Shown piece by piece: positions 24,090 to 36,962 of a stretch of DNA of 64,000 nucleotides. The notes beneath the pieces are model-generated. The model searched no databases. It saw only the letters and a program-made list of their open reading frames with translations, and was not told the DNA's origin. The translations under genes were made by a program, and so were the position numbers. Position 1 is the stretch's first letter. Every line of letters starts with the position of its first letter. Origin of the DNA: Fragum whitleyi (lineage: Eukaryota; Mollusca; Bivalvia; Cardiida; Cardiidae); contig OX411547.1 of NCBI GenBank assembly GCA_948146395.1, forward strand, positions 55,047,566 through 55,111,565. The letters are read 5' to 3'.

Positions 24090-25310
24090 GTAACATCAAA
24101 TGTAGTGATGGTTGCATCAATGTGGTTTGATCTTTTTAAATAGCTGTTTCCTGGTATTTCTCACTACATGAATCTCAGGATTAAGTAGATTCCCTCCTGA
24201 GAATTTCAGTTCAGTGCGCAACAGGAAGGTACCCGCACTCATTTACGCCGAATATTTTTCATTAATTATTCACTGTGTTAATAGCACAAAACTTAGATAA
24301 AGCTTTCTCTGGGATATTTCAAAACACGATGCGAAATATTTGATTTCAATTTTTCGACAAAAAACACCAGGATATTGTATCAATCAACGCGGCATTTTTG
24401 TTATCTTATAACTAGATGTGACATCAACGTCGTTTCTTGTACGTTTAAGCGACGTCATTGATGTTCCCCTCACATCCCGTTATTACACACCCCGAATGGC
24501 TTTCGCGCATAAGAGATGCATCGCGTATCAAGAAATATACATGTAACTCAGATCTATTGTCGAACGAACAACCGCAACGTACGGTCTAAGTGAGGTGACC
24601 ACTGGATGTTGTTGTCCTTGCGGCGACCATGCGATGCATTTACGGTGCGTCTTTGGGCCACGGCTTCCGTATTACTTTTATTGGAAGAAATCGCAAAGTC
24701 AATCACCCGTAATTTCAATGCGATGATCGCATAGACATCCTACACAATTAAGAACATCGTTCAATTAATTCCACTCAAAATCATTATAAATCACTAAATC
24801 GAAACGGTTCAAAATCGATTCTCCAAATTTTCAATTTAAAAAAAAACAACCTTGATATATACCCAAAGTCGCTTATTCTCATCATCAAATTTCATTCCAA
24901 AATCACTCGTATTATCATTTTCTGTATGTTCTTAACTGTAGGTTTCCGTATTTTTTGGTTACTGCGAGTTAATTAACAGGCACCGTAAGACAAACGTAAA
25001 TAGGTTACAAATGTAGGCTCAAGTTTGACTTAATCACTTTACAAAGAGTAAAGACAGGGTAATTTATTTATTCATTATATAATCACCATTTTAAATTTTT
25101 GAAACCATCAATAGAAAAAATGACGAGGAAAGTGCTTGCAATTATGTTTCCTTATATCGGCAATATTGAACCTCAATAAATTATTTTGTTTAATTGAGCC
25201 TGTGTGTGACATTTCCAACAATTTCACATTTTCGCGAGGTACAAATGTAAGATAGCGTTGACAACGACACAATGCAATAATGATATATGCTGACTGCATG
25301 AAGATACATT
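24090..25310. other. No gene seen
   Basis: Mixed composition, with small inverted motifs (ACATCAACGTCG near 24422 and CGACGTCATTGATGT near 24450). No exon or known element recognised. Confidence 0.4.
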
Positions 25311-25317
25311 GAGAACT

Positions 25318-25965
25318 TAAGCCCTGTTAACATTTGGCTGACGGAGCCCGTACGGAGCCCGTACGGAGCCCGTAACTCGCCGTAACCAAAAAATCGTTTG
25401 GTGCCCGTGCGGCGGCACACGGTGTCCGTGCGATCATCGTACGGCTTTACGGGTGCCGTGGACCCTTGCGATTTTGTATGAAAAATAGTTTTACACGTTT
25501 TTAAAAATCGCAGGACCACACGAAGACCGTAGCCCGAAGACTCGTCGTAGAGGCATCTCACGATCGCCGCACGGACATCGCACGGTCATCGTGTGATATT
25601 TTGCCTTTAAATCTTAAACGGATCGTCCTACGGTCTCCGCACGGGTACCGTACGATGATCGTGCGGCGGTCGCACGGTTTACAGTGTAAAAAGTTGACAA
25701 ATCGCGCGATCTCCGTGCGGGGATAGCACGATTACATTGCGATCGCCGCACGTGCACCCCAATGATTCTCGTAATAGTTGTATGAAAACCCGTGCGGACA
25801 CGGCGCGATTTTGTGAACACAAACGCTATAGAAACTAAAATCGTAAGATATCAAAAATATCATACAAGAAATCGCAGGCTGCGATATCGTACGGCGACCG
25901 TTGCGTACATTTGAAATTGTTGGAAATGTCAAGCACGGGCTCAACTGTCATTGGATGCGGAAGTC
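25318..25965. repeat. CpG-rich block of short degenerate repeats
   Basis: A sharply GC- and CpG-rich island in AT-rich DNA. It begins with a near-perfect short array (CGGAGCCCGTA repeated at ~11-12 bp, 25339-25374) and continues with dozens of variants of the theme CGTRCGGT/CCGTGCGG and their inverses. The three overlapping minus-strand frames (up to 123 aa) have a composition explained by the repeat. It is probably the end or body of an uncharacterised transposon. Confidence 0.55.
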
Positions 25966-26164
25966 TCAGTGATATAGTCATATCAAAGCTGTATTTGCAA
26001 TGTTTTGGTTGATAAGTGATACAATGCTTCACGAGTCTCTTTTCACAAACTCCCGATCTTCGCCGGCTTTCTACTCCATATTCAAGGGCGTAACTCCGAT
26101 TACGCATTTTACACACGTGCGTAAAAGAAATAATTATCTGATGAAAAAAAATCGGGGATGAACC

Positions 26165-26252
26165 GTAAAAATCGTTGATGGATGATCAAAACATCGATAA
26201 TACAGCTTATTCAAGCTGTTGTTACGATGTTTTGATTATTCACCAACGCTCA
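26165..26252. mobile_element. Hairpin MITE, GATCAAA family
   Basis: The inverted arms ATCGTTGATGGATGATCAAA and, reversed, GCGTTGGTGAATAATCAAA meet at CAGCTTATTCAAGCTG. Arm and centre resemble the palindrome at 59713-59815. Confidence 0.6.
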
Positions 26253-26449
26253 AATCATTAAAGCGGACGGATCGCATTCGTCATTTGTCACAGTCAACAT
26301 ATCACAATTATCCTATATATTTCGATTGTCGCCTTCTGAGTGCGTGAATATTTCAAAGTCCTAGATACGCCTATGATATTCTTTGTATTCTATCTATATT
26401 TCAAAGTGTCTCTGTTCTAATTCGACTTGGCCTAGTTACGCACTTCTCA

Positions 26450-26700
26450 GTCCGATAAGCTCAGTCGATAGAACACCCAATTTCAAAATAATTGAAGTTC
26501 GACATCGTTGGATCTATTCCAGGGCTGCCACACTAACAAACTAATTGTCTTTCGGATGAAACGTTAAACCGAGGCGCCTGTATGACTGTGTCATACACCG
26601 AGCCCTTATGACTGTGTCATACACCGGGCACATTAAAGAACCATGGCCGATCTCAGCAAGAGTTCCGTCATATATCCTTGCACTATCCACAATGACAACT
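26450..26700 (+). mobile_element. Second SINE family (GGATGAAACGTTAAACCGAG)
   Basis: A tRNA-like head has an A-box-like AAGCTCAGTCGATAGAAC and a B-box-like GTTGGATCTATTCC. The central motif GTCTTTCGGATGAAACGTTA AACCGAGG occurs very widely in marine invertebrate SINEs; from memory it resembles the domain that defines MetaSINEs. A ~28 bp unit (TATGACTGTGTCATACACCG) is duplicated at 26581 and 26608. Confidence 0.6.
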
Positions 26701-26789
26701 AACCGTCTTATGGGGCGTCGCTTTTATGGGCATACAGTTAGTTACAATGTGAAACTGACATTCATCTCAATCAGAATTATTCTAAATCG

Positions 26790-27185
26790 CTAATTCGGCG
26801 CTCCATTCACTCATTCAAAACAATCACTAAATCCATTCAAAAACGCTCCAAACTCAATGAAATACATATAACAAAAACTTCATTCAAAATGAAAAATAGC
26901 TGGGGAGAAAAATCTGGACTCACTGAATTAATTGAAATTGTAATCGCCTGATTACATCTTGAAGAAATAGGAAGCTATTTGTAGAACATTTATGCATTTT
27001 TTATTAAATCCGGAAGGTAATCAATATCGCATATTTTGTTTATCCCGAACAAAATTTACGATGTAGGATTACCTCCCGTTAAATTCACTCACTCGCTCCA
27101 CACACTCGTTTAATTTCATTCCTAAATCATTCCCAAATCATTCATCTTGTCAATTTCACTATTTTGTTAACTGTACACTACGGTG
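26790..27185 (-). repeat. Copy of ~420 bp dispersed element, reverse
   Basis: Reverse of the element at 17166-17580: CGGCGCTCCATTCACTCATTC at one end, CTCGCTCCACACACTCGTTT and CATTCCTAAATCATTCCCAA at the other, with the ATATCGCATATTTTGTTTAT middle. Confidence 0.6.
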
Positions 27186-27234
27186 GCGACGATAAATTAA
27201 AGCTCATACAGATAACAACATCAAGAAATTTACA

Positions 27235-27362
27235 AGATGAATGGTTCGGAAATGATTTAGGAATGAAATTGAATGAGTGTGTGGAGCTAGTTTTGAGTGA
27301 ATTTAATGGGTGGTAATCCTATATCGTAAATTTTGTTCAAGATGTTTATGTTTAGTACAATT
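27235..27362 (+). repeat. Partial copy of the same ~420 bp element
   Basis: Starts GGTTCGGAAATGATTTAGGA and continues through GAGTGTGTGGAGCTAGTTTT to ATCGTAAATTTTGTTCAAGA, where homology stops. With the reverse copy just upstream it forms a large imperfect inverted pair. Confidence 0.55.
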
Positions 27363-27905
27363 TTTTTTTTACTCCAGTGTCCTTAATTGAAACTTTGTTA
27401 GAACTTTGTCTCCTTCAAATCTCGGTCAAGGTCGAAATTTGGTAAAGTGTGGTCAAAATGAGGTCATTGTTTCATTATATCTTTTTTGAAAATCCTTGTG
27501 TGCACTCTTGGATTGAAAATTCTGCATCTCGGTCAGAATGTTTGTCTTAAAATTTTATGCAAGTTTGAAAGGGGGTTTAAAACTAGGACACCTTCAAATC
27601 TCAAACAAAAAGTTTTAGTACTTTAGAGGCAACACATTTGTCTCTTTTATTTTTCCTTATACCTTAGTATGACACAATGCTATTCTTGCAAAAACGAGAT
27701 TGAATTGAGTGCTTCTGTTGCTAAAAATAATCTGGAAATATCAGGCGTTAAAGTATAATTCATACAGCAAGGCTGTAGGATATTCGCCAGTTTGGTTAGT
27801 GTCTGTGACAAAGTTACAAATTGAAGCGAAGACTGGTTGTCGATACCAGAAAAACTAGATTTTGTGGACATGTTTAAATAAAATATCAGTACGATGTCGG
27901 AAAAC
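27363..27905. other. No gene seen
   Basis: The phrase CTTCAAATCTC recurs near 27412 and 27590, which may reflect an old tandem-repeat core. No coding signal. Confidence 0.4.
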
Positions 27906-27910
27906 TTGTT

Positions 27911-28932
27911 TTAGCTCCACTGGCCGAAGGCCGGTGAGCTATTATCATGGCGTTTTGTCCGTCGTGCTTCTGTCCGTGCGTAAACTTTCTTTAAACATCT
28001 TCCCCTCCTAAACCGATTGGCAGATTTTGACGAAACTTGACAGAAATGTTCCTTATGTTACCCTCTTCTAAAATTGTTCAAGAAATTTTGATTGATCTCC
28101 AAATATGTGCATGGCAGGACGGAGCTTATTTTCACTTAAAATTTTCTTCTTTTCTCGACGGTCCGATTTCAATGACACGTGGCATTAATGAATCTTTGGT
28201 GATCCTCTTCTAAAGTTATTCAAGAAATTTGTAAAGATCCCAAAATATGAGCGTGGCAGGGCGGGGCTTATTTTCAGCATAAAACCTTTACAAATCTTAT
28301 CCCAAATTCTTTGATCCAATATATATAAATGACACTTGGCATGCATGATTTTTCACGAAATTTTGACGAACCTCCAAATATGGATGTGGCAGGGCGGGAC
28401 TTATTTTCACTATAAAAAAGTTTTAAAAATCGTTTCTTACAAACCATTTGCCCGATTTCAATGAAACTTGGTATGAATGATCTTTGATCGACCCACCCAA
28501 TTATGGTTGGGCTGGGCGGGGTTTATCTTTTTTTATAAATGCTTTAAAATTATTTTTGTTCTAACCATGCATTTGCTTGAATTCAATAAATCTTAGCACG
28601 AATGTTCTTTGAGTTATCCATTTAATTAAATGCTCAATAAATTTTGATTGTCCCAAGAAAAAGGGCAGGGCAGGCCACAGCTTATTTTCACTTTCATATC
28701 TTCAAATATATTCTTCTCCCAAATCATTGATCCAATATAAATGATACATGGCATAAGTGTTTCTCTTGAAAAACGGCTTTCCATAAAAGGTTTTGTCTAT
28801 ACTAAAATCGGTTTTCTGTCCATCTTGTGGCCTCTTCAAAAAAATTATTTTAAACTTTCGTAGGGTGAGTTTCTAACAGATATTCATTTGAAAGCCAATT
28901 GAACGATACAGGTCCTCTTTGGACTCTTGTTC
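27911..28932 (-). mobile_element. Tandem-repeat-bearing element, AGCTCC hairpin family
   Basis: In plus-strand view: a terminal fold AGCTCCACTGGCCGAAGGCCGGTGAGCT, GTCCGTCGTGC...GTCCGTGCG, then irregular units (118-155 bp apart) marked by GGGCGGGGCTTATTTTCA (28116, 28259, 28395, 28513, 28668). The far end is CGATACAGGTCCTCTTTGGA CTCTTGTT, the inverse of the CAAGAG...GGACC...ATCG start of the element at 2296. Element orientation is therefore minus. Confidence 0.65.
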
Positions 28933-30283
28933 ACAATGAAAATAGGCTAGCGAAAATATGTGTCCGATGACATAAGCTTTGACTGGCGAACTTGTCTAGC
29001 CTGTTAGAAAAGAAAGCTTCCCTAGGGCAATTTGAATTTTGAGTATGTTTAGGAATAGAAATGACATGTAATGCAAAGTAAGATTAGATCAATTTTTATC
29101 ACAAAAAACTTCAGATCATCACGCAAAATGCTACATGAATTATTAAAGGGAACGGTCAAACGTATAAAAGTGTCCCACGGTCGATATATGTAGTCAACGT
29201 AATGAAGCGACATCGGGCTACCATGGATGAAGTTTCTATTGATATGGTTATCCGAGATTTCACTTTGTTCTAAAGAGTAGTTATAACTAACCAAATGAGC
29301 GTTAAAACCAATAATTTTAACAAAAATGTCCGAAATTACTAAAAATTGGTGAAGGCAAAGTCTCGGATTACTAAGATCCTCAAATGACATACCGCGGTTT
29401 TCGCTAGTCAATAATTGTTTGCAAATATGGGTGCCAGTTCCTCAATCAATTTGTGGTGATTTTGATCAACTCGGTCCCATCAAATAGTCAACTCGTTCCT
29501 CAATCGATTTTTCTTGGTCATCTCGTTCCCCAAAGTTTAAAGTATATACATGTATTTGAAGAATTTTCCCACTCTTTTGTTTAAAAATATTATAAATAAT
29601 TTAAAATAATTCACGATTTTAATACACACTACAGAAATAATAATAGAACCGGTTATATCTGACACAATTGGGTTATTGTTGCTGACTGACAGTTGGTATT
29701 TATTGACAATTATTTACCAGTGTTAAAGTGTTCCGTTCCAAACCACCTCAAAGAAGGTGGTGAATGTCATAATAGACTCGGTTCAGATGCAATTTTCAAA
29801 GCGAGACTCGATTGCTTTTCTACAGAAAACGGCTCAAATTGTTATTTAGCGGTAATCTTACTTTCTCTGAGTTATAACTACTTTTCTATGCAATTCTAAG
29901 GAAAATGAATCACGGGGTACGATTTTCCATTCAATACCTTACCATTGTGTGAAGTTTCATGCAATAAATCGCTCCTACAGAACCAATACCAATGTTTAAT
30001 GTCGTCAAGTGAGAAAAAATAGTGTATTCGAACACTTACGTTTGGGAGGCGGCTTACTCTGGATACCATTTAAAACTATAAGTGGTTGCCTGAACACGGT
30101 TTTGTGAAATCTCAAATAAGTCAATATCTACTATATTTCCCTTTAAAGAACGCACCTTTAGAGTCATTGTGTGTCGTGTTGGACAAGAAAGATATTTAGT
30201 AACAATGCTCAGTCTAAAGATACAAAGATGGATAAAAAAGTTTAAAAACAAAAAAGCTATTTGAATGAACTTTTGATAGCCTA
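28933..30283. other. No gene seen
   Basis: The 120-codon minus-strand frame at 29049-29411 matches nothing I recognise and has no supporting splice or domain evidence. The phrase CTCGTTCC/CTCGGTCCC recurs near 29470, 29500 and 29525. Confidence 0.4.
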
Positions 30284-30700
30284 TGTATATATATATATAT
30301 ATATATACTGAGCGACTTTAAAAACGCAACTCAGAAAAAAATGATGACTGAAAAGTTACATAGTATAGTTTTAAAGATAAAATATTCGTTCTGGAAAGGT
30401 AATTTATTCATTATTATATTGTCATAAATTCCATTACAACACATTTCATAACTTTGAAGATTTTTTTTTGAAAATTTGACGGTACCTCTTTAACCCATTT
30501 TCAGTCAGTAACTGGTATTGCCTCCCCTAGATCTGATAACGGCAGTGCAACGTCTCATGGGCAATATTAGACGTCGGGAAAGTCTTGTGGAATCGCGCCC
30601 ATTCCTGATGCAGTTCATTTTGAAGTTCAACCATCGTACGTGGTGGCAGGTTAATTAGAGTTCCTACAACACAGGACTTGCAGATCGAAGGTCGGGAGGT
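30284..30700 (-). pseudogene. Tc1/mariner-like 3' relic: transposase C-terminus and terminal repeat
   Basis: On the minus strand the frame ending near 30525 reads NLPPRTMVELQNELHQEWAR, the usual position and wording of the C-terminal PPR...EL...EW segment of Tc1-like transposases, followed by a changed tail. Beyond the stop the strand runs to GTTGCGTTTTTAAAGTCGCT CAGTA, a probable terminal repeat at 30304-30332, next to a (TA)n run. The catalytic part and other terminus are missing. Confidence 0.65.
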
Positions 30701-30789
30701 TCCCGAAAGACCTGTTGCATTTATACTGAAATAAAGTGCAATGAATGTCCCCCCGTGATGCGATTTAAACCAATCAGAATTCTTCATCC

Positions 30790-31690
30790 ATATTATTGCA
30801 TTTGTTTATCAGTTTTCCTTTCTAGCAAGTTCGAGTGTTCATATTTGTATATTTTTACAAAACAACATGATCAGCTGAGAAAGTCCTATTTAAGATAAGC
30901 AATGTTGTTAACCTCGTCATTACATAGACATACGTCCGATTTCCCACAATGATTTAAGCCCATTTTCTCATGACGTAGGTAATGATCTATTCTTCATACT
31001 ATCAAAACTCGCATCAAATATTTTTATGTTAAACAATGTTTTTTTTTAATATAGCTTTATCTGGGAAAGGTGATCATTATCGACATTTTAAGTCTTTGTT
31101 GAATCAAGAATTACATTTATGTGCATTTCTGCCATCTAATTTAGGTAGAATTTACTGAAACTTCCGTTGCTCTTATCATGAACTAGTGATTGAAAAAGGC
31201 AGGCACCAAAACACGAACGGTACTGCCTTTTTTGTACTCGTGAAAATATATTCGTAAATGAAGATGAATTTTACTTCTTTTACCAGTGTAATCTATATCA
31301 AAACTTACGAATTGTATACTTCCCCAAGAAATGGCTACGTTGTAGATTTCCGGATTCATTTTATAGAATTCTAAACACATCAAATGAGTTTGAGGTTTTT
31401 ATAATTGCTAAATTCTTAGAAAATGCATTTAAAATTCGATCTGAATCGCTTCTAAATATGTAAGTTTGTTATTTTTGTATACATGTACAGTCAATCGTTC
31501 AAAACGACCATTTCACTCGAATGAAAGTCACAATTTTCTTGATATTGCCTCTCACAGCAAACATGATTTTCCGGTACTGCGACGAAAATAGGATTGTGTA
31601 TTTTTCTTTTCTCCTATTTATTTTACAAATGATCTGTGCTCTGTGTAAAAGGTAATCGGTAGAATCGTCTCAGTCTGACGATTCAGGCAA
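30790..31690. other. No gene seen
   Basis: AT-rich DNA with short interrupted frames. It could hold the worn 5' part of the LINE that starts to be readable near 31730, but I cannot show it. Confidence 0.4.
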
Positions 31691-31719
31691 CTACCCTTAA
31701 CACGGGGTTTTGGGTTTAA

Positions 31720-34521
31720 AATGATCGACTTCCTGAAATGTTGATCATCCGCTCTGAAAGCAATACAGAGATGCTCGATATAGTTGGAATAGTCGAAAGC
31801 TGGGAAAGCGATCCAATTTGTATTAGTACAATATTGAGTGGTTATTCATGTTTTATGTGCCCAAGTAAGAGGAGGGCTAGATATGGTAGGAGTATGGGAG
31901 GCGTTTGCGTGTTTGTCAGAGATAGCGTTTTGTCATTTGTCAAGCAAATTCAATATTCATTTACTTGCGGAGTTGTTTTACAAATCGACAAAACTCTATT
32001 TAACACGGATAAGGATACTATTTTTGTTTGTATTTACATTCCACCGGATGGCTCTACTTTTTATACTAACCATGACAATAAAGGCATTCAAATTATTGAA
32101 GAATTACTTGACAATATGAGTGTAATACTGTCTGACTTCAACTTCATTTTAACCGGTGACTTTAATAGTAGAACTGGAGTAGAGAATGACCAAATTGAAA
32201 ATTCAAATACCGATTGTATTAATAATCATTTTGAAGGCCTGTTTCCTGAAATAACATTACCAAAAAGAGTGTCAAATGATCAAGTTGTTAAACACTTTGG
32301 TCGGCAATTAATTATTTTTTGTAAAACACGTGGGATGTACATAGTAAACGGGAGAATAGGTGATAAGAATAATAACGCGCAGTATACGTTTATAGCAAAA
32401 CAGGGCTGCAGTGTCATAGATTATTTTATTGTTTCCTATCAATTTGCGGATTTCATTGAAAATTTTGAAGTAATTGTTCGCAGTGAAAGTGATCATCTAC
32501 CAATAGCATTAACTATTAAGTGCTTACACAATCATTGTTATAACACTCTAAACTCTGACGGTCCAATTTTGAAATATGATTTAAATACCGATACTATCAA
32601 TCAATTTGAAATCAACATACAAAATGCCGTTCGTGAAGGAAAATTTGATGAATTAAACAATATGCTTGATTCTGAGGATACACACGTTTCAGACATTGTC
32701 GAGTCTTTTGTGAATAAACTTAGTGTTGAAAGCAGTCACGCAAAAAAGAAAATAATGCCCTCCAGAAATTAATGTCTTAAAAGTAATACTTGGTTTGACA
32801 TAAATTGTAAAATGTTAAACAAACAAGTTAATAAAAGCTTGAGAAACTTTAGACATAGGAAAACATCAGAAGCATTAGATAAATATCTTAATGTAAAAAA
32901 GAGTTTCAGAACGTTATGTAAATCAAAGAAAGCCAAATATTACATGAAACAAACTCAAAATTTAGAAAATGTTGTTAATAATTCAAAGGATTTTTGGAGT
33001 AATTTGAAGAAAATCAGTTCCAAAGTGAACATCGTACCTAAAGTATCAACATATCAATGGCACGAGTACTTTACTAATTTATTTTCTACACATTATGAAT
33101 CCGCTGCGGAAAATATTCATTCTAGCCAGTTGGGAATAAATGTTATTGATGCAAACGAACAGGATGATGGTGTTAGGCATGATCTATTAAATTCGCCCAT
33201 TACCGACGAAGAAATACTTTCAGTTGTAAAAACACTTGATGCTTCTAAGGCGTCATCGGGATTACTAACAGTTGAACATTTTAAGCATAGCATTGATTAT
33301 ATTTTCCCATTTGTACGGAAACTGTATAACAGATTATTTAATAAAGGTGTCTTCCCTACACAATGGTCCACTTTGGTCACAGTACCGATCCAAAAAAAAA
33401 GGGAAACATAAATGACCCAGACAATTACAGGGGTATTTCGCTCATCGACGTTTTTAGCAAAATTTATATTCACATTATTAATAAACGTTTAACATCTTAT
33501 GCAGACTTATACGAACTTTTGTCAGAATCTCAAGCAGGTTTTAGGTCAGGATATTCAGCAATTGATAATGTGTTTGTATTAAATGCCATCATTAGTAAAC
33601 ATCTATCTATTAAACGTAAAAAGCTCTATGTAGCATTTATAGATTTTAAAAAGGCGTTTGACTCTGTACGTTATTATATGCTTTATCACTTAGAGGAATA
33701 AATGGTAAACTACTAGGAGCTATTAAGTCTATTTACTCCACCGTCAAAACAGTCATCCGCAACGGAAGCGAATTAAGTGATTCTATATTCTGTCCGGTCG
33801 GTTTAAGGCAAGGTTATTCGATGAGTTCTATTCTATTCATTATTTTTATCAATGAATTACATAATATAATAGCTAAAAGTGGTATAAAAGGCATCCAATT
33901 ATTTCCAGATATTGAGGATTTTTTTTTTATTAATGTTCGCAGACTATGTTGGTCTTATTGCCGATACAAAATCTGGGTTACAAAAACAACTCAATTTTCT
34001 TTACACTTTTTGCAGTGGATGGAATTTAACAGTTAATATTGAAAAAACTAAGATAGTCGTTTTTAGAAGAGGAGGCGCACTATCAATTAAAAAAATGGCA
34101 TTATGCAAATCAATGTATCGAATGTGTTAACAGTTTTTCTTATGTTGGCGTGAATTTCACGTCCTCGTTATCATTATATAAAATGGCAAAGGCAAATTCA
34201 CTGAAAGCAAAGCGTGCTCTTGGAAATGTTCTTTCTTCTTTAAACCAGTTTATGCATCTAAATAGTAAAATATTTTTTAAAATCTTTGATTCAAAAATTG
34301 CACCTATTTTACTATATGGTTGTGAGATTTGGGGTTTACAATCAATCAATAGTATTGAGAGAGTACAGAAATATGCTTGCAAAAGATTTATGTGTGTTCC
34401 ACCAAATACACCAGATCAAGCTGTACTTGGTGATTTTGGGCGATTTCCGATGCAAATCATCTCTTGCAAAAAAGTAATAAAATACTGGTTAAAAATTGTA
34501 TCTATGTCGGAACACAGATAT
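31720..34521 (+). pseudogene. LINE relic (APE-type non-LTR retrotransposon), endonuclease and reverse transcriptase
   Basis: The first frame (31738-32772) is an apurinic endonuclease-like domain: DIVGIVESWESD, GGVCVFVRDS, ILTGDFNSRTG, SVIDYFIVS and SDHLPIALT in the usual order. The next stretch (32812-33411, then shifting frame to 33363-33701) is the reverse transcriptase: DNYRGISLIDVFSKIY, SESQAGFRSGYSAIDNVF and VAFIDFKKAFDSV. It continues in other frames through GLRQGYSMSSILFIIFINEL to MFADYVGLIAD. The catalytic FADD box reads FADY. From 34150 the thumb-side region (YGCEIWG...) is open up to the transposon at 34522. At least four frame breaks and the altered box mean it is inactive. The exact LINE clade is not assigned. 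Confidence 0.9.
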
Positions 34522-35755
34522 TAGTCCAGTCAAATTATGGTAGGACCCAAAACAAATTGCAACAAAAACGATTTTGTGTTTTTTTAACATCCATAGACAT
34601 TCCCATTTAACATATATAAAGTAGGACAAAATTGGAAGATACGTATTTTGATTTTTTTCGCTATTTTTATCATAGATTTTGCCCTACTAAACCTGTAAAG
34701 ACTTTTTGACAGAAAAAAAATGTTTAAATCTACTGTAGAAGTTGTTGGTATATCAGAAGCCATGTAATGGATTGTAATAAGTTATTTGCTAATTAAAAAT
34801 AGGATATTCTTTGTTATTTGGTCAGTTTTAGAGATAATCTGTAAAACATCTTACCCCACCCACTCACTTTAACATTGCAAAGTAGTAGAAAATATTCTCT
34901 TTGGCAAAAAAGGGGCATTGGCTTCAAGAAATAGGCCTGAAACATTTTTAACAGTCCAAAGTCTTTTCAATGTCCAAGTCAAAGTAGATTTGAACCCTTT
35001 TTAGCCCCCCCCCCCCCCTCCCCCATGTACCAAATTTTAGGTGAGCAAGTGTAACTAAGAATAGTTGTAGATATATTCACCAGTCTTATTCAGCACATCA
35101 AAAAAATCTTTCCAAAATTTAAATTTGCTTTTATCTAAACCTTCAGATGTGGTCTTGGGTTGAAATGTTCTTTAGAATATTTAAAGAAATGACAAGAATG
35201 GAGTATTTCATTGTACACAAGAGTTGAATTGAATTCTGAAAATAAATCAATAAAAGTTTTTTCGACATTTGTGGACACTAAGCCCATTGGCTTAGTTGTA
35301 TCTTACCAAGAGCCATGGATTTGTCTTATTGCCTCATCATATCATTGAATTAGAGCTACACCTAGTACTATACAAAACACAGAGACATTCATATACATTG
35401 TATATGAAGTTTGGAGGATGGGTAACTTTATGAAAAAAAACCAGTTTTCAAACCAAAAAGAGCCTGGTAGTAATAATGCTAGTATTATGTGAAAACCGGT
35501 TGCAAGAACACACTAGTTTGCAATTACGTTTGTAAACAATTGCTAGATTTGATATGCTGAAACTTTAGGTCTGAATGTCTTGGATGAGATATTTTAAGTT
35601 TTAACCTTGAAGCTGTTTTATACTTTCAAAAGCATAAAATTCACACAAATTTAATACTTTTTTTAAATTCAAAGCCCAGTAAAAAATCACCTGTTCTGTT
35701 TGGTAAGGATTTAACATCTGTATTAATTAACAATTTCATCACACTGAAAACAGAG

Positions 35756-35930
35756 CTCCTAACCATGGTTCCTGGTATTTTTCTCATTGCTACTATCAGG
35801 AAATGCCTTTCCGGGCTACATCTTTCAAATCCCAGATATTTTTACGAGTATCTACCCGTTGGTTGGAGAAAAGTGTAAGACCGGGTGTGCTGTTGTCAGA
35901 GATCGAACCTTGAAACATGTAATTGGAATC
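35756..35930 (-). repeat. Worn SINE copy with tRNA-like remnant
   Basis: The minus strand shows GGTTCGATCTCTGACAACAG (B-box-like) followed by a degenerate SINE body (CCAACGGGTAGATACTCG, AAATACCAGGAACCATGGTT). Lies inside the DNA transposon. Confidence 0.5.
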
Positions 35931-36962
35931 CCAGCGCACAATCATCTGCGCTGTTATGTTGGTGGATTTGTCTGGTACCAGTTCTTTAGAATGCAATGTG
36001 ATGTTGGCCCTATTCAATGCTTATTTTAAAAGTTCATTGAAAAACTATAAGGTAACCTGTGAGTGTCAAAATTTTACGTTTTAGATTTTGAGATTTTCAT
36101 ATTAGTCGTTAAGAAAGTTGAAATTGAAAATTTTTAAACAGGTACATCACATCAATGATTTAGGATACATGTTTTGTTTGTCATTTGACTTTGAGTTTTG
36201 AAAACATATCTCAAAAAATAATGTGTTAAATTGAAGAATGGCATAGGAATGAATTGGGAAAAAAGTGCTCCGATTGTCAATTCATTGGAAATTTTGATTT
36301 TTATTTAAAACAAGACTCAATAAACTAAATTTGATGTGGATAAGTATTTGTCATCAATTAAAATACTTATACAAAGAGAGTCTGCTTTACTAGCAGCAAA
36401 AACATGAAATGATTCAAGACCTTTTGAGAATGTTATGCCAGCCTTTCCTTTATAAATGAATGAAGAACAAATGATTACAAGCTTATGCTTCAAAATTTTT
36501 CACTAAGTGAATGTTCACAAACAATTTATATCGAATTTATTCAAATGACAAACTATGTGAGGTATAAATATTAATTTGGAATTAAGTTGTCTAACAAATC
36601 TCACCTTGTACACCATGCAGATCGATTACAAATGCCCCCCCCCCCCCCCTATATCATAAGGCATAAGATTTTGAATGGGTAAAAAATGCTTTTATTACAA
36701 AAAAAAGTTCAGGAAAACACAATCTTAGTTCTAAATTAGCTGACTTGATCATGGGCTAATAAATTAAACATGAATCAAGAAATAATTGAACAGGTTTGTG
36801 AATTTGCCCCCCTAGCAAATTTGCGTAGTATATTTCCACAAAATGACTTTTTTTTAATTTTTGAAAAATATAAAGGACTCTAACCTTAACAATGCTCGTT
36901 AATCTACCAACTTTATTAATAAAGTTATAATTTATTTTTTATAATATATTCTTGAAATAACT

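Noticed and set aside
25190..25561. 123-codon minus-strand frame in the CpG-rich block
   Set aside because: The open frame follows from the low-stop composition of the CGTACGG-type repeats; the residues are repeat-driven (RRTGTKR, YGELRAPYGLR) and fit no protein family.
29049..29411. 120-codon minus-strand frame
   Set aside because: No recognisable motif, no splice-linked neighbours and AT-rich codon use as expected by chance.
31738..32772. 344-codon frame as a host endonuclease gene
   Set aside because: The motif order and the reverse transcriptase directly downstream show it is the endonuclease part of a LINE.
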